Assembly (NCBI RefSeq): GCF_023283845.1 | Contig: NZ_JAKILC010000005.1 | Span: 243,113 to 307,112 of the forward strand | Reading direction: 5' to 3' | Length of the DNA: 64,000 bases | Source of the DNA: Shewanella marinintestina | GTDB taxonomy: Bacteria; Pseudomonadota; Gammaproteobacteria; Enterobacterales; Shewanellaceae | In this document: positions 44,438-53,612 of the stretch, piece after piece | Layout: the number at the start of each line of letters is the position of its first letter | How positions within the stretch are numbered: position 1 is the stretch's first letter | Position numbers and translations under genes: made by a program | Notes under the pieces: model-generated | The model's database searches: none | Seen by the model: the letters and a program-made list of their open reading frames with translations, nothing else | What the model was told of the DNA's origin: nothing

Positions 44438-47400
44438 ATGGTTAGTAAAACAAATGAACAGGCGCTAGAGGCTGCAATTGAAAAAGGTTTAGCAGGTATT
44501 TGTAAAGAAGAGCTAGCGTTGGGTGAAGCACCTCTTAATTACAATAATGAGCTTTATCTTATTGGCTCTCCAAGTGACTTTGACAAACAGTACGCTATAG
44601 ATACCCGTTTGTTTTGGCAGTTCCTTGAAGATACCCAAGCGAGTGAGTTAGAAAAACTCAAGCACACCAGCCCTCACGATTGGCAGAGAAAAATCCTTGA
44701 GCGTTTCGATCGTATGATCAAGCGTCATGGTGTTTTGCGTTTATTGAAAAAGGGGCTGGACGTTGATGATGCGTTTCTAACGTTAATGTATCCAGCGCCT
44801 CTCGCAAGTAGTTCTGAGAGGGTAAAAAAAGATTTTGCAGCTAACTTGTTTAGCGTGACTCGCCAAGTCTGTTATTCCAATGCAAATCCATTGGAAGAGA
44901 TCGATATGGTGCTTTTCATCAATGGTATTCCGCTGATTACTCTTGAGTTAAAAAACCATTGGACGGGACAAAATGCGGCTTATCATGGTCAGAAACAGTA
45001 CCGAGATGATAGAGACGCGAATCAAACTCTGTTGAACTTCGCACGTTGTTTGGTTCATATGGCTGTTGATACCGATGAAGTCTATATGACGACCAAACTG
45101 GCAGGTAAAAAGACATTCTTCCTACCGTTCAATAAAGGCTTCAATCTAGGTAAAGGGAACCCTACTAACCTATATGGCCACAAGACTGCTTACTTGTGGC
45201 AAGAGGTATTCCGTAAAGGAAGTATTGCAAATATTATTCAGCACTTTGTTCGCCTTGATGGCAGCAGCAAAAAGCAGTTGGACAAACGAACTTTGTTCTT
45301 CCCGCGATATCACCAAATGGATGTGGTGCGTCGCTTGATTGAAGACTGCTCGATCAAAGGTGTTGGTCAAACCTACTTGATTCAGCACTCAGCGGGTTCG
45401 GGAAAATCCAACTCGATCACATGGGCTGCTTACCAACTTATCGAAACCTATCCTATCAGCGATGATCTACCAGGAAGTAGAGGGAAAGAAGTGCCTCTAT
45501 TCGATTCGGTCATCGTCGTTACTGACCGCCGATTGCTCGATAAGCAGCTACGCGACAATATTAAAGAGTTCTCCGAAGTGAAGAACATTGTTGCACCAGC
45601 GTTCAAATCGTCTGAGCTAAAGTCGGCATTAGAGAATGGCAAGAAAATCATCATTACCACCATTCAGAAGTTTCCGTTCATTATTGATGGTATTGCAGAT
45701 TTAAGTGACAAGCGCTTTGCCGTCATTATTGATGAGGCCCACAGCTCGCAGTCAGGCTCCGCTCATGACAACATGAACCGTGCAATGGGTAAGAAAGAAG
45801 TGGAAGAGCTGGAAGATGCTCAGGACAAAATCCTACAGGCAATGCGCTCTCGTAAGATGCGTGGAAATGCCTCTTATTTTGCGTTCACCGCAACGCCTAA
45901 AAACACCACTCTAGAAAAGTTTGGCCAGAGACAAGCAGACGGAACTTACGCTCCTTTCCATTTGTACTCGATGAAACAAGCCATCGAAGAAGGGTTTATT
46001 CTCGATGTTATTGCCAACTACACGACTTATAAGAGTTATTACGAGATTGAAAAATCAATCCAAGATAACCCTGAGTTCGATAGTAAAAAAGCGCAGAAGC
46101 GTTTGCGAGCGTATGTAGAGGCAAGCCAAGAAACGATTGATACCAAAGCTGAGATCATGCTTGAACATTTTATCAAACATGTGATTAACGGTAAGAAGCT
46201 TAAAGGTAAAGGCAAAGGCATGGTGGTGACTCAAAATATTGAGTCAGCTATTCGCTACTATCGAGCGTTAACAAGGCAACTCGATAAGATGGGTAACCCA
46301 TTTAAAGTCGCGATTGCCTTCTCTGGCACCAAAGAAGTTGATGGTATTGAATACACTGAAGCCGATCTTAATGGGTTCCCAGAAGGTGATACCAAAGATT
46401 ACTTTGATGTGAACTACAAGCGTAAGGAGTCGGATTCCCTAATTCCTAAGCATGTAGATCAGGATGCTTTCCGTTTGTTGGTCGTGGCGAATAAGTATTT
46501 GACCGGTTTTGACCAACCGAAGCTTTGTGCTATGTATGTGGATAAAAAACTGGCGAGTGTACTGTGTGTGCAAGCCCTGTCTCGCTTGAACCGTTCGGCA
46601 CCAAAGTACGGTAAGAAAACGGAAGATCTGTTTGTATTGGATTTCTTCAACTCAGTGGATGATATAAAAACTGCATTCGACCCTTTCTATACATCGACAA
46701 CGCTTTCTGAAGCGACAGATGTCAATGTTCTTCATGAGCTAAAAGATGACATGGATGACACTGGTGTTTATGAGTGGTTTGAAGTTGAGGAGTTCAACAA
46801 GCGTTTCTTTGAAGGAAGAGATGCTCAGGAGCTAAGCCCAATCATTGACATCGCAGCTGCGCGTTTTAACCACGAGTTAGAATTAGAAAACGAGTTAAAA
46901 GTCGATTTCAAAGTGAAGACCAAGCAGTTTGTGAAAATCTACGGCCAGATGGCATCTATCATGCCTTATGAGGTCGTTCAGTGGGAAAAACTGTTCTGGT
47001 TCTTGAAGTTCTTGATTCCAAAACTTTCCGTCGAGGACCCAGATAAAGAAGCACTAGACTCGTTACTTGATTCAGTTGATTTGAGCTCCTATGGGTTACA
47101 AAGGGTTAAGCTTAATCATTCAATCAAGCTAGATGACTCTGAAACTGAGTTAGATCCCCAAAACCCGAACCCTCGCGGAGCTCATGGTACTGAAACTGAG
47201 AAAGACCCGTTAGATGAGATCATCCAAATCTTTAACGAACGTTGGTTTCAAGGTTGGAGCGCAACACCGGAAGAGCAGCGCGTTAAGTTTGTGAATATTG
47301 CTGAGAGTATCCGAAATCACCCTGATTTCGAAGCGAAATACCAAAACAACGCAGACCCTCATACGCGAGAGCTAGCGTTTGAGAAGATGTTGAAAGAAAT

Positions 47401-47518
47401 CATGCTTCAACGTCGTAAAGACGAATTAGAACTCTATAAGCTGTTTGCTCAAGACCCTGCTTTTAAAGCATCTTGGACGCAAAGCATGCAGCGTATGGTG
47501 TCACCTGACCGCTTGTAA
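44438..47518 (+). CDS. hsdR: Type I restriction endonuclease subunit
   Basis: The ATP-dependent translocase and nuclease subunit, 1026 residues from ATG 44438 (an in-frame GTG three codons earlier is possible; neither has a strong ribosome binding site). The N-terminal nuclease domain has EIDMVLFINGIPLITLELKN, a PD-(D/E)xK core. Helicase motifs are clear: QHSAGSGKSNSITW (Walker A), IIDEAHSS (II), FAFTATPK (III) and the later LTGFDQPKLCAMYVDK. A C-terminal domain follows. It completes the M-S-(2 x DUF262)-R operon. Confidence 0.95.
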   Translation: MVSKTNEQALEAAIEKGLAGICKEELALGEAPLNYNNELYLIGSPSDFDKQYAIDTRLFWQFLEDTQASELEKLKHTSPHDWQRKILERFDRMIKRHGVLRLLKKGLDVDDAFLTLMYPAPLASSSERVKKDFAANLFSVTRQVCYSNANPLEEIDMVLFINGIPLITLELKNHWTGQNAAYHGQKQYRDDRDANQTLLNFARCLVHMAVDTDEVYMTTKLAGKKTFFLPFNKGFNLGKGNPTNLYGHKTAYLWQEVFRKGSIANIIQHFVRLDGSSKKQLDKRTLFFPRYHQMDVVRRLIEDCSIKGVGQTYLIQHSAGSGKSNSITWAAYQLIETYPISDDLPGSRGKEVPLFDSVIVVTDRRLLDKQLRDNIKEFSEVKNIVAPAFKSSELKSALENGKKIIITTIQKFPFIIDGIADLSDKRFAVIIDEAHSSQSGSAHDNMNRAMGKKEVEELEDAQDKILQAMRSRKMRGNASYFAFTATPKNTTLEKFGQRQADGTYAPFHLYSMKQAIEEGFILDVIANYTTYKSYYEIEKSIQDNPEFDSKKAQKRLRAYVEASQETIDTKAEIMLEHFIKHVINGKKLKGKGKGMVVTQNIESAIRYYRALTRQLDKMGNPFKVAIAFSGTKEVDGIEYTEADLNGFPEGDTKDYFDVNYKRKESDSLIPKHVDQDAFRLLVVANKYLTGFDQPKLCAMYVDKKLASVLCVQALSRLNRSAPKYGKKTEDLFVLDFFNSVDDIKTAFDPFYTSTTLSEATDVNVLHELKDDMDDTGVYEWFEVEEFNKRFFEGRDAQELSPIIDIAAARFNHELELENELKVDFKVKTKQFVKIYGQMASIMPYEVVQWEKLFWFLKFLIPKLSVEDPDKEALDSLLDSVDLSSYGLQRVKLNHSIKLDDSETELDPQNPNPRGAHGTETEKDPLDEIIQIFNERWFQGWSATPEEQRVKFVNIAESIRNHPDFEAKYQNNADPHTRELAFEKMLKEIMLQRRKDELELYKLFAQDPAFKASWTQSMQRMVSPDRL

Positions 47519-47563
47519 ATAGTAACGTAAAACTTGGTGTAGCTAGTTAGGGTGTTAAATATA

Positions 47564-47596
47564 AAAAAATAGCCAACTTATTTTGGCTATTTTTTT
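47564..47596. terminator. Bidirectional terminator between hsdR and gss
   Basis: The stem AAAAAATAGCCAA (47564-47576) pairs with TTGGCTATTTTTT (47583-47595). The A and T tracts serve both convergent genes. Confidence 0.85.
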
Positions 47597-47611
47597 ATTT
47601 AAACGTCAGCG

Positions 47612-49102
47612 TTAATCACTAATCACCAGCGAATCCAATACACCCATACCGCTGTGGACGCCGCCTTCGGTGGTTCGGGCTGATTTACTTCTAATCAAAT
47701 ATCCGGCGTAAGCTTGTTTATGATTATTCTCGTCTGCAATCGCTGCTTCGCCGTCAATATGCACGGTAAACATGCCGATTTCGCTGATAAGGTCGTCTAC
47801 TTTTTGTAGCTCACCTTTGCGCACAGTTAATGCGGTTGTTGCTCTTGCGGTTGGGTGCAGTCTACGCATGAGTGACCAGGCTTGGTATTCGTGGGGCTGT
47901 AACGCGGCTAGTTTTGGCAAAATGTCATCGCCAAATATACAGTGGCCGCCGCCTTCGCCTTGGTTTTTAAGTACCCAGTCATTATTACTGCTGTTTGCCA
48001 CGATAGCGGCGCTGTCTTTGCTGACGGCGAGCATGTCACTGAGTAATTCTTTAACGGCTATTGCCTCATCAATGTTTAAACCAAAACGGGTGAGGGCTGC
48101 TGGCTCCATTGAAGACAATAACATTTGTACCCGTTTGCTGGTGGCCAATTGTTGGCTAACCGTGGCATTAACGGCGACCCGGTGTTTTTCAATAAAAATG
48201 CGGGTTTGCATTAATGCATCACAGCAAACACGGCTGATGATGTCGTTGGCGTGGTAGTCACAATATTGGTAGCCTGCGCGTAAATAGACGGTATCGATTG
48301 CGCCTACGCCGTCGAGTAATAGTCTATGGTTATCGCCAGTTTTAAGTTTACCGTGCAACTCTCTAAACGTGCGTCTAATGGTTCGTATGCCTTTAGATTG
48401 CAGGGCGTGTTCTAGTAGGTGTTGATCGTAAACATTGTCTTCACCAGCTTGCACAACCATTAAAAAGGTTGGCGCGTTCGTGGTGTTATTAATTGAAGAT
48501 TGCTCAATGGCTGTAAACTCAGCATTAATTTTATGTGTGGCGTTAGCTATGCCTTGGGCTAAGTTCTCTAGCGCGTGGTTAGCAACTAACTTCCCCGTTG
48601 TTGGCGTTGACCACTCACTAAAAGCTTCAGGCGCTTGTAACTGCAAGAACTTATGTAGCTCATGTATACGTTGGCCAAATGGCCCCATACCCGCAGCGAT
48701 ACCGTTAAACTCAATCAGTTTAGGGCCTAAATTAGCATCGTCCATAAAGTCGCTGCGCATAATTAAAAGCGGTAATCGTATAGCGCTTTGCGGCGTTTGC
48801 TGATTAGTTTGGTGAATTGCCTGATGCATCTCTAATAAGGCATTAAAGAAAGGATCGCCAGAGGTGATAGGCGCGATCGCTTCGCTGAGGAACTCACTGT
48901 CTTCAGATGCAAAATGTACTAGCTTGCCGAGTAGACCTACCGATGCAGTTAGCTTTTGGTAGCGCGCGACAGTGATAGGCGTAGGCGTTAAGCTAAAAGC
49001 AGTGTGTACGGCAGAGTAGGGCGTGGTCTTTAGCGCCATTCCATGAGTTAACGCCCACTCGATGGCGTCTTGCGCAGCTTGTTTGCTTGTGTCGTTAATC
49101 AT
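47612..49102 (-). CDS. Eukaryotic-type glutathione synthetase
   Basis: Predicted to join gamma-glutamylcysteine and glycine with ATP to make glutathione, in the cytoplasm. The 496 residues match the eukaryotic GSS/GSH2 fold, not bacterial GshB. Seen motifs are IEFNGIAAGMGPFG (E131 and N133, Mg/ATP ligands in this family), the glycine-rich ATP loop VLKNQGEGGGHCIFG (E383), ISEIGMFTVHID, and the C-terminal substrate loop YLIRSKSART...EGGVHSGMGVLDS. Human GSS is 474 residues. The gene is alone and convergent with hsdR. An 11-bp inverted repeat lies in its upstream region. Confidence 0.82.
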   Translation of the reverse strand: MINDTSKQAAQDAIEWALTHGMALKTTPYSAVHTAFSLTPTPITVARYQKLTASVGLLGKLVHFASEDSEFLSEAIAPITSGDPFFNALLEMHQAIHQTNQQTPQSAIRLPLLIMRSDFMDDANLGPKLIEFNGIAAGMGPFGQRIHELHKFLQLQAPEAFSEWSTPTTGKLVANHALENLAQGIANATHKINAEFTAIEQSSINNTTNAPTFLMVVQAGEDNVYDQHLLEHALQSKGIRTIRRTFRELHGKLKTGDNHRLLLDGVGAIDTVYLRAGYQYCDYHANDIISRVCCDALMQTRIFIEKHRVAVNATVSQQLATSKRVQMLLSSMEPAALTRFGLNIDEAIAVKELLSDMLAVSKDSAAIVANSSNNDWVLKNQGEGGGHCIFGDDILPKLAALQPHEYQAWSLMRRLHPTARATTALTVRKGELQKVDDLISEIGMFTVHIDGEAAIADENNHKQAYAGYLIRSKSARTTEGGVHSGMGVLDSLVISD

Positions 49103-49159
49103 GATGTCACCCTTATTTGCTGTATTAATTTGAGCTTTGTTTTAAACATTTCTGTTATT

Positions 49160-49206
49160 TTCGAAATATAGGTCTGTGGCCGAGTATTGTCAATTTATAT
49201 TTCGAA
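49160..49206. promoter_or_regulatory. 11-bp inverted repeat in the gss/yqjC-like divergent promoter
   Basis: TTCGAAATATA (49160-49170) and its exact complement TATATTTCGAA (49196-49206) are separated by 25 bases, centre to centre 36. It lies in the 241-base region between the divergent glutathione synthetase and DUF1090 genes. It is a candidate operator for a looping or dimeric regulator; no regulator is assigned. Confidence 0.5.
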
Positions 49207-49343
49207 TAAAGCCGAATTAAAGAAGGTAAACAACAGCCAACTTGTATTGCTAAATGGACGATTAATGTTCTAGTGTCTATATAAGCTATAGCTAGTTTAG
49301 TTTTGCAGTATAAACTCATTGATAATGAACCGGAGATATTCAG

Positions 49344-49778
49344 ATGAAAAACACCTCAGTTGTTGCGTTAACGGCTATATCCGCCTGTATATTGAGTTTT
49401 GCACTGCCCGCAAAGCTTGCTTTTGCTGATCACCATCAAGATTGCAGTACTATGGTTGGCTGTGACAAAAAGCGTTGTGAGATCTCAAAGCAAATCGTTA
49501 TGGCAAAGGCGCATGGTAATACGCATAAGGTATCGGGCTTAGAAACTGCACTTCAAAGTGTTGAAGCGAATTGCACTAACGATGGATTAAAACAAGATTT
49601 AACAGCTGAAATAGCCGATGTAAAACAACAAATAGATAAATATGAAGCTGATTTAAAAGAAGCTGAAGAAGAGAGTAATTTAGATAAAACCTATAAATAC
49701 CAGCAAAAGCTATTGAGTGAAAATACTAAGCTCAAGCAACTTGAGCAAGAACTGGCAAACCTGCAAGCGAACCCATAA
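49344..49778 (+). CDS. DUF1090 (YqjC-like) exported protein
   Basis: A 144-residue periplasmic protein. It has a Sec signal peptide (residues 1-29, VVALTAISACILSFALPAKLAFA then DHHQDC). The mature part is a long charged coiled coil (about 75-140, repeated Lys-Gln-Glu heptads), typical of DUF1090/YqjC. The CSTMVGCDKKRCE cysteines may form a disulfide. The molecular role is not established. A hairpin follows at 49813. Confidence 0.8.
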   Translation: MKNTSVVALTAISACILSFALPAKLAFADHHQDCSTMVGCDKKRCEISKQIVMAKAHGNTHKVSGLETALQSVEANCTNDGLKQDLTAEIADVKQQIDKYEADLKEAEEESNLDKTYKYQQKLLSENTKLKQLEQELANLQANP

Positions 49779-49812
49779 ATAGGTGTACTACTGGAATAAC
49801 TTGTTAGATAAC

Positions 49813-49845
49813 AGGCGAGGCACCTTATTAGCAGGGGCCTCGCCT
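49813..49845 (+). terminator. Probable terminator hairpin
   Basis: AGGCGAGGC pairs with GCCTCGCCT (9 bp). The T-run after it is short, so termination may be partial. Confidence 0.55.
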
Positions 49846-49884
49846 TAGTTTAATACTTACAAATGAGTCTTAAGAACACTAATT

Positions 49885-50967
49885 TTAAGTCTTATCTTGC
49901 TGCTCTATAAAGTCTTGAAACTCGATTTCATATAAGCGGGCTAACACGAGTGTTACCGCAAAGATAATTGGACCATAAATTAATCCTATAAGGCCGAATA
50001 GTTGTAGACCGCCTAGGAGTGAGAAAAACAGTAACAATGTACTCATGCCGGTATTGCCTTGCATTAGCCAAGGTCGCAAGAAGTTATCGATAGAACCAAT
50101 TACCAGTATGCCCCACGCCATTAAAAACAGCGCCCATTGCCAGTCGCCAGTGATGAAAAGGTAGATTGAGGCGGGAAGCCAGATCATCGCGGTGCCGACA
50201 AACGGAATGAAAGAGGCGAATGCCATCATACTGCCCCAAAATAGCCCTGAAAACCCAGCCATAGCCATGGCGATGCCGCCCAATGCTCCTTGTGCTAACG
50301 CCGTTAAAAATGCACCGAAAACGGCAGACTTTGCTACCATTTTTACCTCATCAAACAGTAACTCTTCTTGTGAACGGGATAATGGAATGATGTGTCTAAC
50401 ACCTGCAATAATCTTTTCTTGATCTCGTAAGAAGAAAAACAGCACAAATAGCATTAATGAAAATGATAAAACGGTATCGGCAACATCACCGAGTAAACCG
50501 GTACTGGCGGTTAAAAAACTACTGCTTAGTTGGGTCACTTTTACCGCTGCTTGCTGCACCACTTCATCTATTTTAATAGTGTCGAAAGGCAGCCACTTAT
50601 TTAATAGGCTAACACCACTTTGAATATAGGGGTGGGCAAGAAAGTCTTTAGCGCCGCCATCGGTAAGCCATTGGTAGGCATTACCCATAAAGTTAATGCC
50701 TTCGTTCATAATCGCGATGGCTACGAACAGCAATGGTATTAACACCATCACGGTGACAGATGTACAAGAAACCACCGAGGCCATGTTTGGGCTATTAGGT
50801 AGATGTTGTTGCACCCTAATATGAAATGGCATGACTAAGATGGCGACAATAAACGCAAGTACGATAGCGCCTAAATAGGGGGATACCAGCAAATAACATG
50901 CATAACACGCAATCGCCAAAGCGAGCAGTAATATGGCGTGGCGCGGCTTTAGCTTAAAACTGTCCAT
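49885..50967 (-). CDS. AI-2E/PerM family permease
   Basis: A 360-residue inner-membrane protein with about eight hydrophobic helices; FLMAWGILVIGSIDNFLRPW and LLGGLQLFGLIGLIYGPII are the family-typical end helices. ATG 50967 is chosen over the upstream TTG 50982, because GGAG lies nine bases before it. Some members export autoinducer 2 and others act as ion antiporters, so the substrate cannot be assigned. The gene is alone on the minus strand and convergent with the DUF1090 gene. Confidence 0.88.
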   Translation of the reverse strand: MDSFKLKPRHAILLLALAIACYACYLLVSPYLGAIVLAFIVAILVMPFHIRVQQHLPNSPNMASVVSCTSVTVMVLIPLLFVAIAIMNEGINFMGNAYQWLTDGGAKDFLAHPYIQSGVSLLNKWLPFDTIKIDEVVQQAAVKVTQLSSSFLTASTGLLGDVADTVLSFSLMLFVLFFFLRDQEKIIAGVRHIIPLSRSQEELLFDEVKMVAKSAVFGAFLTALAQGALGGIAMAMAGFSGLFWGSMMAFASFIPFVGTAMIWLPASIYLFITGDWQWALFLMAWGILVIGSIDNFLRPWLMQGNTGMSTLLLFFSLLGGLQLFGLIGLIYGPIIFAVTLVLARLYEIEFQDFIEQQDKT

Positions 50968-51269
50968 TAAAAGGAACTCCAAGCACTTTGGGTAAGTGAT
51001 TTAATTAGGGCCGGATTTTACTTTAAGTCTTTTTATCTTAAGCCTTTTATTTTGGGCGATAAAAGCGACTTAATACTGAAATAATCTTGTTAAGGTGGTT
51101 AAAGGTTAAGAACAAGGTTAACTATAGTCAATGCTAACAATAACTTCTGTGATTGATCTTTGTCTAACGCTGGTTTTATTTAGTGGTTTGCTTATTAATA
51201 ATTTGCTGCGTCATAATCTGTCGCAAGATAGTATTATGCTGTCTGCACTGCAAAATATGAGAACTTTTG
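50968..51269. other. Divergent promoter region between perM-like and wyl-ftsZ-like genes
   Basis: About 300 AT-rich bases without a gene. CTTGTT and AACAAG flank GGTGGTTAAAGG at about 51089-51115 as a loose inverted repeat. Promoters for both directions must lie here. Confidence 0.35.
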
Positions 51270-52298
51270 ATGCAAACCAATATTCAACGCCAGATTGCTA
51301 TGCTTGAGCTGATCCCGCGTCACCCAAGACGAATAACCGCCAACGATATTACTGAGAAGTTAAACAACCGCGATTTTGATATTGGCCTAAGAACAGTGCA
51401 GCGTGAGCTGAAAGCCATGCATGATATGGGGCTGTTTGGATTGGTGATGGATGATAGATGTAAGCCCTTTGGCTGGTCTATTGCCGCTTGTTGGCGTGGA
51501 ATTAATTTAACCTTGATGGATCAGCATGTGGCATTGGCGTTTCATACATTACAGCACAGCGCTAATCAGTTACTGCCACCACAAAGCGTTAAGCAGCTAA
51601 AGCCTTATTTTGAAAAAGCAGATCAAGTGCTTGGTAGTGATCCCGATAATCCTTGGCTGTACTGGGCGTGCCGAGTGGCTCAATTACCCGAGCCTTTGCC
51701 CATAACTTATGACGAGCCCGATCCGAAAGCGTTAGAAACAGTGCAGCAAGCGCTGCTTAACCATCAACAAATCGGCTGCCAAATTCAACGAGTGATTAAA
51801 GGTAAAAGTTATTGGATTGACTACCGACCTATTAATCCTGAGGGAATAAAAATAAGTGGTGGTGTGGTGTTATTGGCCTTTACCTTAGGTAACACTCACT
51901 CTAGACGCTACGCGAAACCCATACACATGTTGCGTAATATCGAACTGCTAGACACTAAAGCGGTGATGCGCAGCGATTTTGATATTGCACGAGTGGGTAA
52001 TGTTCACTCTGAAAGTACAATCGATATCGAGTTGTTATTTGAACCTTCAGCGAGCTTTATATTGCGCAATGCTAAATTGAGCGACAATCAAACACTAGAG
52101 CGCCGTGTCGATGGTCGCTATTTAGTTAAAGCGAACGTCATGGATACGCCAAAGTTAAGAGAGTTTCTTTGGAGTATGGCTGACAGCGTTGAAGTGATTG
52201 CCCCGGTTAAGCTACGCGCGCATTTTTGTAAACTCAGCAGTAAAGTTATTAATAAATATCAAACTGCTACGTCGGAGGTTGTCGCAGAGCAGGTTTAG
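51270..52298 (+). CDS. WYL-domain transcriptional regulator next to the FtsZ paralogue
   Basis: A 343-residue regulator. The N-terminal winged helix (about 5-60) reads QIAMLELIPRHPRRITANDI and DIGLRTVQRELKAMHDMG. A WYL domain (about 150-230) with GCQIQRVIKGKSYWIDYRPINPEGIK is followed by a WCX C-terminal part. WYL domains usually sense nucleotides or DNA damage signals. The gene precedes the FtsZ-like gene by 44 bases on the same strand, so it is probably in the same operon and likely regulates it. ATG 51270 is preferred over TTG 51267. Confidence 0.85.
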   Translation: MQTNIQRQIAMLELIPRHPRRITANDITEKLNNRDFDIGLRTVQRELKAMHDMGLFGLVMDDRCKPFGWSIAACWRGINLTLMDQHVALAFHTLQHSANQLLPPQSVKQLKPYFEKADQVLGSDPDNPWLYWACRVAQLPEPLPITYDEPDPKALETVQQALLNHQQIGCQIQRVIKGKSYWIDYRPINPEGIKISGGVVLLAFTLGNTHSRRYAKPIHMLRNIELLDTKAVMRSDFDIARVGNVHSESTIDIELLFEPSASFILRNAKLSDNQTLERRVDGRYLVKANVMDTPKLREFLWSMADSVEVIAPVKLRAHFCKLSSKVINKYQTATSEVVAEQV

Positions 52299-52342
52299 TC
52301 TTATCGATACAAATTTTTGTTATGTATTGAGGATAACTGCCG

Positions 52343-53548
52343 ATGTTTGAATTACTAACCCCCAATGAGCAGACGCCGCGTATTACCGTATTTGGCGTAG
52401 GCGGCTGTGGATGTAATACCATTAATCAACTTAGCCAATCTACCATCGCAGACAATGTTCAGCTGGTGGCAGTTAATACCGATGCCCAATCATTAACGCT
52501 TTCACAGTGCAGCACTCGCTTACAGATAGGCCAGCAAGTGACTAAAGGTTTGGGCGCGGGGGCAAGACCGCAAAAAGGTTATGAAGCGGCTAAAGAGTCT
52601 GATACTGAAATTCGAGATTTGATTGAGCAGGCTGATGTGGTGTTTATCACCGGGGGGATGGGCGGCGGAACGGGCACTGGCGCGATTCCGTTTATGGCAT
52701 CTGTTGCAGCAGAGCTGAATAAGCCTTTGGTCGCCGTAGTCACGACGCCATTTAGCATTGAGGGCCACCAGCGCAGTAAAATAGCCAAAGCCGGAATAGA
52801 TGAGCTAATGCAGCAAGCGGATGCGGTAATCGTGCTGCCAAACGATAAATTGCTTGAGACGTTAGATAAGAAAATCAGTTTAGTGAATGCTTTTTATCAA
52901 AGTAATCGTATTTTACAAGATGTGCTTCAGGGCTTAACCACCACCATTAGCCAGTCGGGTTTAATCAATATCGACCTCAATGATTTTGTCGAGGTGATTA
53001 GCCATCATGGCCGTGCGGCGATGGGCGTGGCCAAGCAGATGCAAGGCGATGATTTACAACTGACCATCAATAATGCCCTTAAAAATCCGCTGTTAGAACA
53101 GATTGATTTAACTAAAGCTAAAGGCGCTATTGTGAGTGTAATGGCTACTGATCAAATTGAGCTAAGCCAATATAACTGTATTGGCGCGACGTTGCAGCAA
53201 CAGCTCGATCCTGACGCATTAGTGATTATCGGGTTAACCATAGTGCCAGAGCTAGATTGTGAACTTGAGCTAATGGTGATTGCTACGGGGATAAGTGATG
53301 AACCGCTTGATAAGGTGGGTAAACCTGATGGTGCTCATATCCAAATAAACAGTATGGTTGAGGATGAAACACTTAATAACGATCGTAAAAAAGAGTTAGC
53401 CAAGCCTGTTACTGTTAGTAAAGAACGTTTCGATACATCGGAGCTACTTAATCTGCATGATTTTTTAAAAGAGAGATCAGCAAGGACAATTAGCGTACCT
53501 GAGGAGGAATTAGACATTCCGACTTATACGCGTAAGCAGAACTGTTAA
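52343..53548 (+). CDS. FtsZ-like GTPase (second FtsZ paralogue)
   Basis: A 401-residue tubulin-family GTPase. The G-box GGMGGGTGTGAIPF (residues 104-117) and N-terminal FGVGGCGCNTINQL are clear, and the T7 catalytic loop GLINIDLND keeps N209, D211 and D214. The protein ends in LDIPTYTRKQNC, very like the conserved C-terminal peptide of cell-division FtsZ that binds FtsA, ZipA and SlmA. The gene is outside the usual dcw cluster and is divergent in sequence, so it is a paralogue rather than the main ftsZ. It could poise, inhibit or modify the division ring. The function is unknown. Confidence 0.82.
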   Translation: MFELLTPNEQTPRITVFGVGGCGCNTINQLSQSTIADNVQLVAVNTDAQSLTLSQCSTRLQIGQQVTKGLGAGARPQKGYEAAKESDTEIRDLIEQADVVFITGGMGGGTGTGAIPFMASVAAELNKPLVAVVTTPFSIEGHQRSKIAKAGIDELMQQADAVIVLPNDKLLETLDKKISLVNAFYQSNRILQDVLQGLTTTISQSGLINIDLNDFVEVISHHGRAAMGVAKQMQGDDLQLTINNALKNPLLEQIDLTKAKGAIVSVMATDQIELSQYNCIGATLQQQLDPDALVIIGLTIVPELDCELELMVIATGISDEPLDKVGKPDGAHIQINSMVEDETLNNDRKKELAKPVTVSKERFDTSELLNLHDFLKERSARTISVPEEELDIPTYTRKQNC

Positions 53549-53612
53549 TAGGGCAGTTGGCACTAAAAGGCTTTCTAGCGCTTTAAAATGAGCTTTACAA
53601 TCTCTAAAACAA

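Noticed and set aside
35174..47518. Prophage or integrative element with integrase
   Set aside because: No integrase, phage structural gene or attachment repeat was found; the island has defence genes only within this window.
47772..48257. 161-residue plus-strand ORF
   Set aside because: Antisense to the glutathione synthetase; composition is that of a shadow frame.
52343..53548. Interpretation as the main cell-division ftsZ
   Set aside because: It lacks the dcw neighbours (ftsA, lpxC) and is divergent; a paralogue is more likely, though the genome was not checked.
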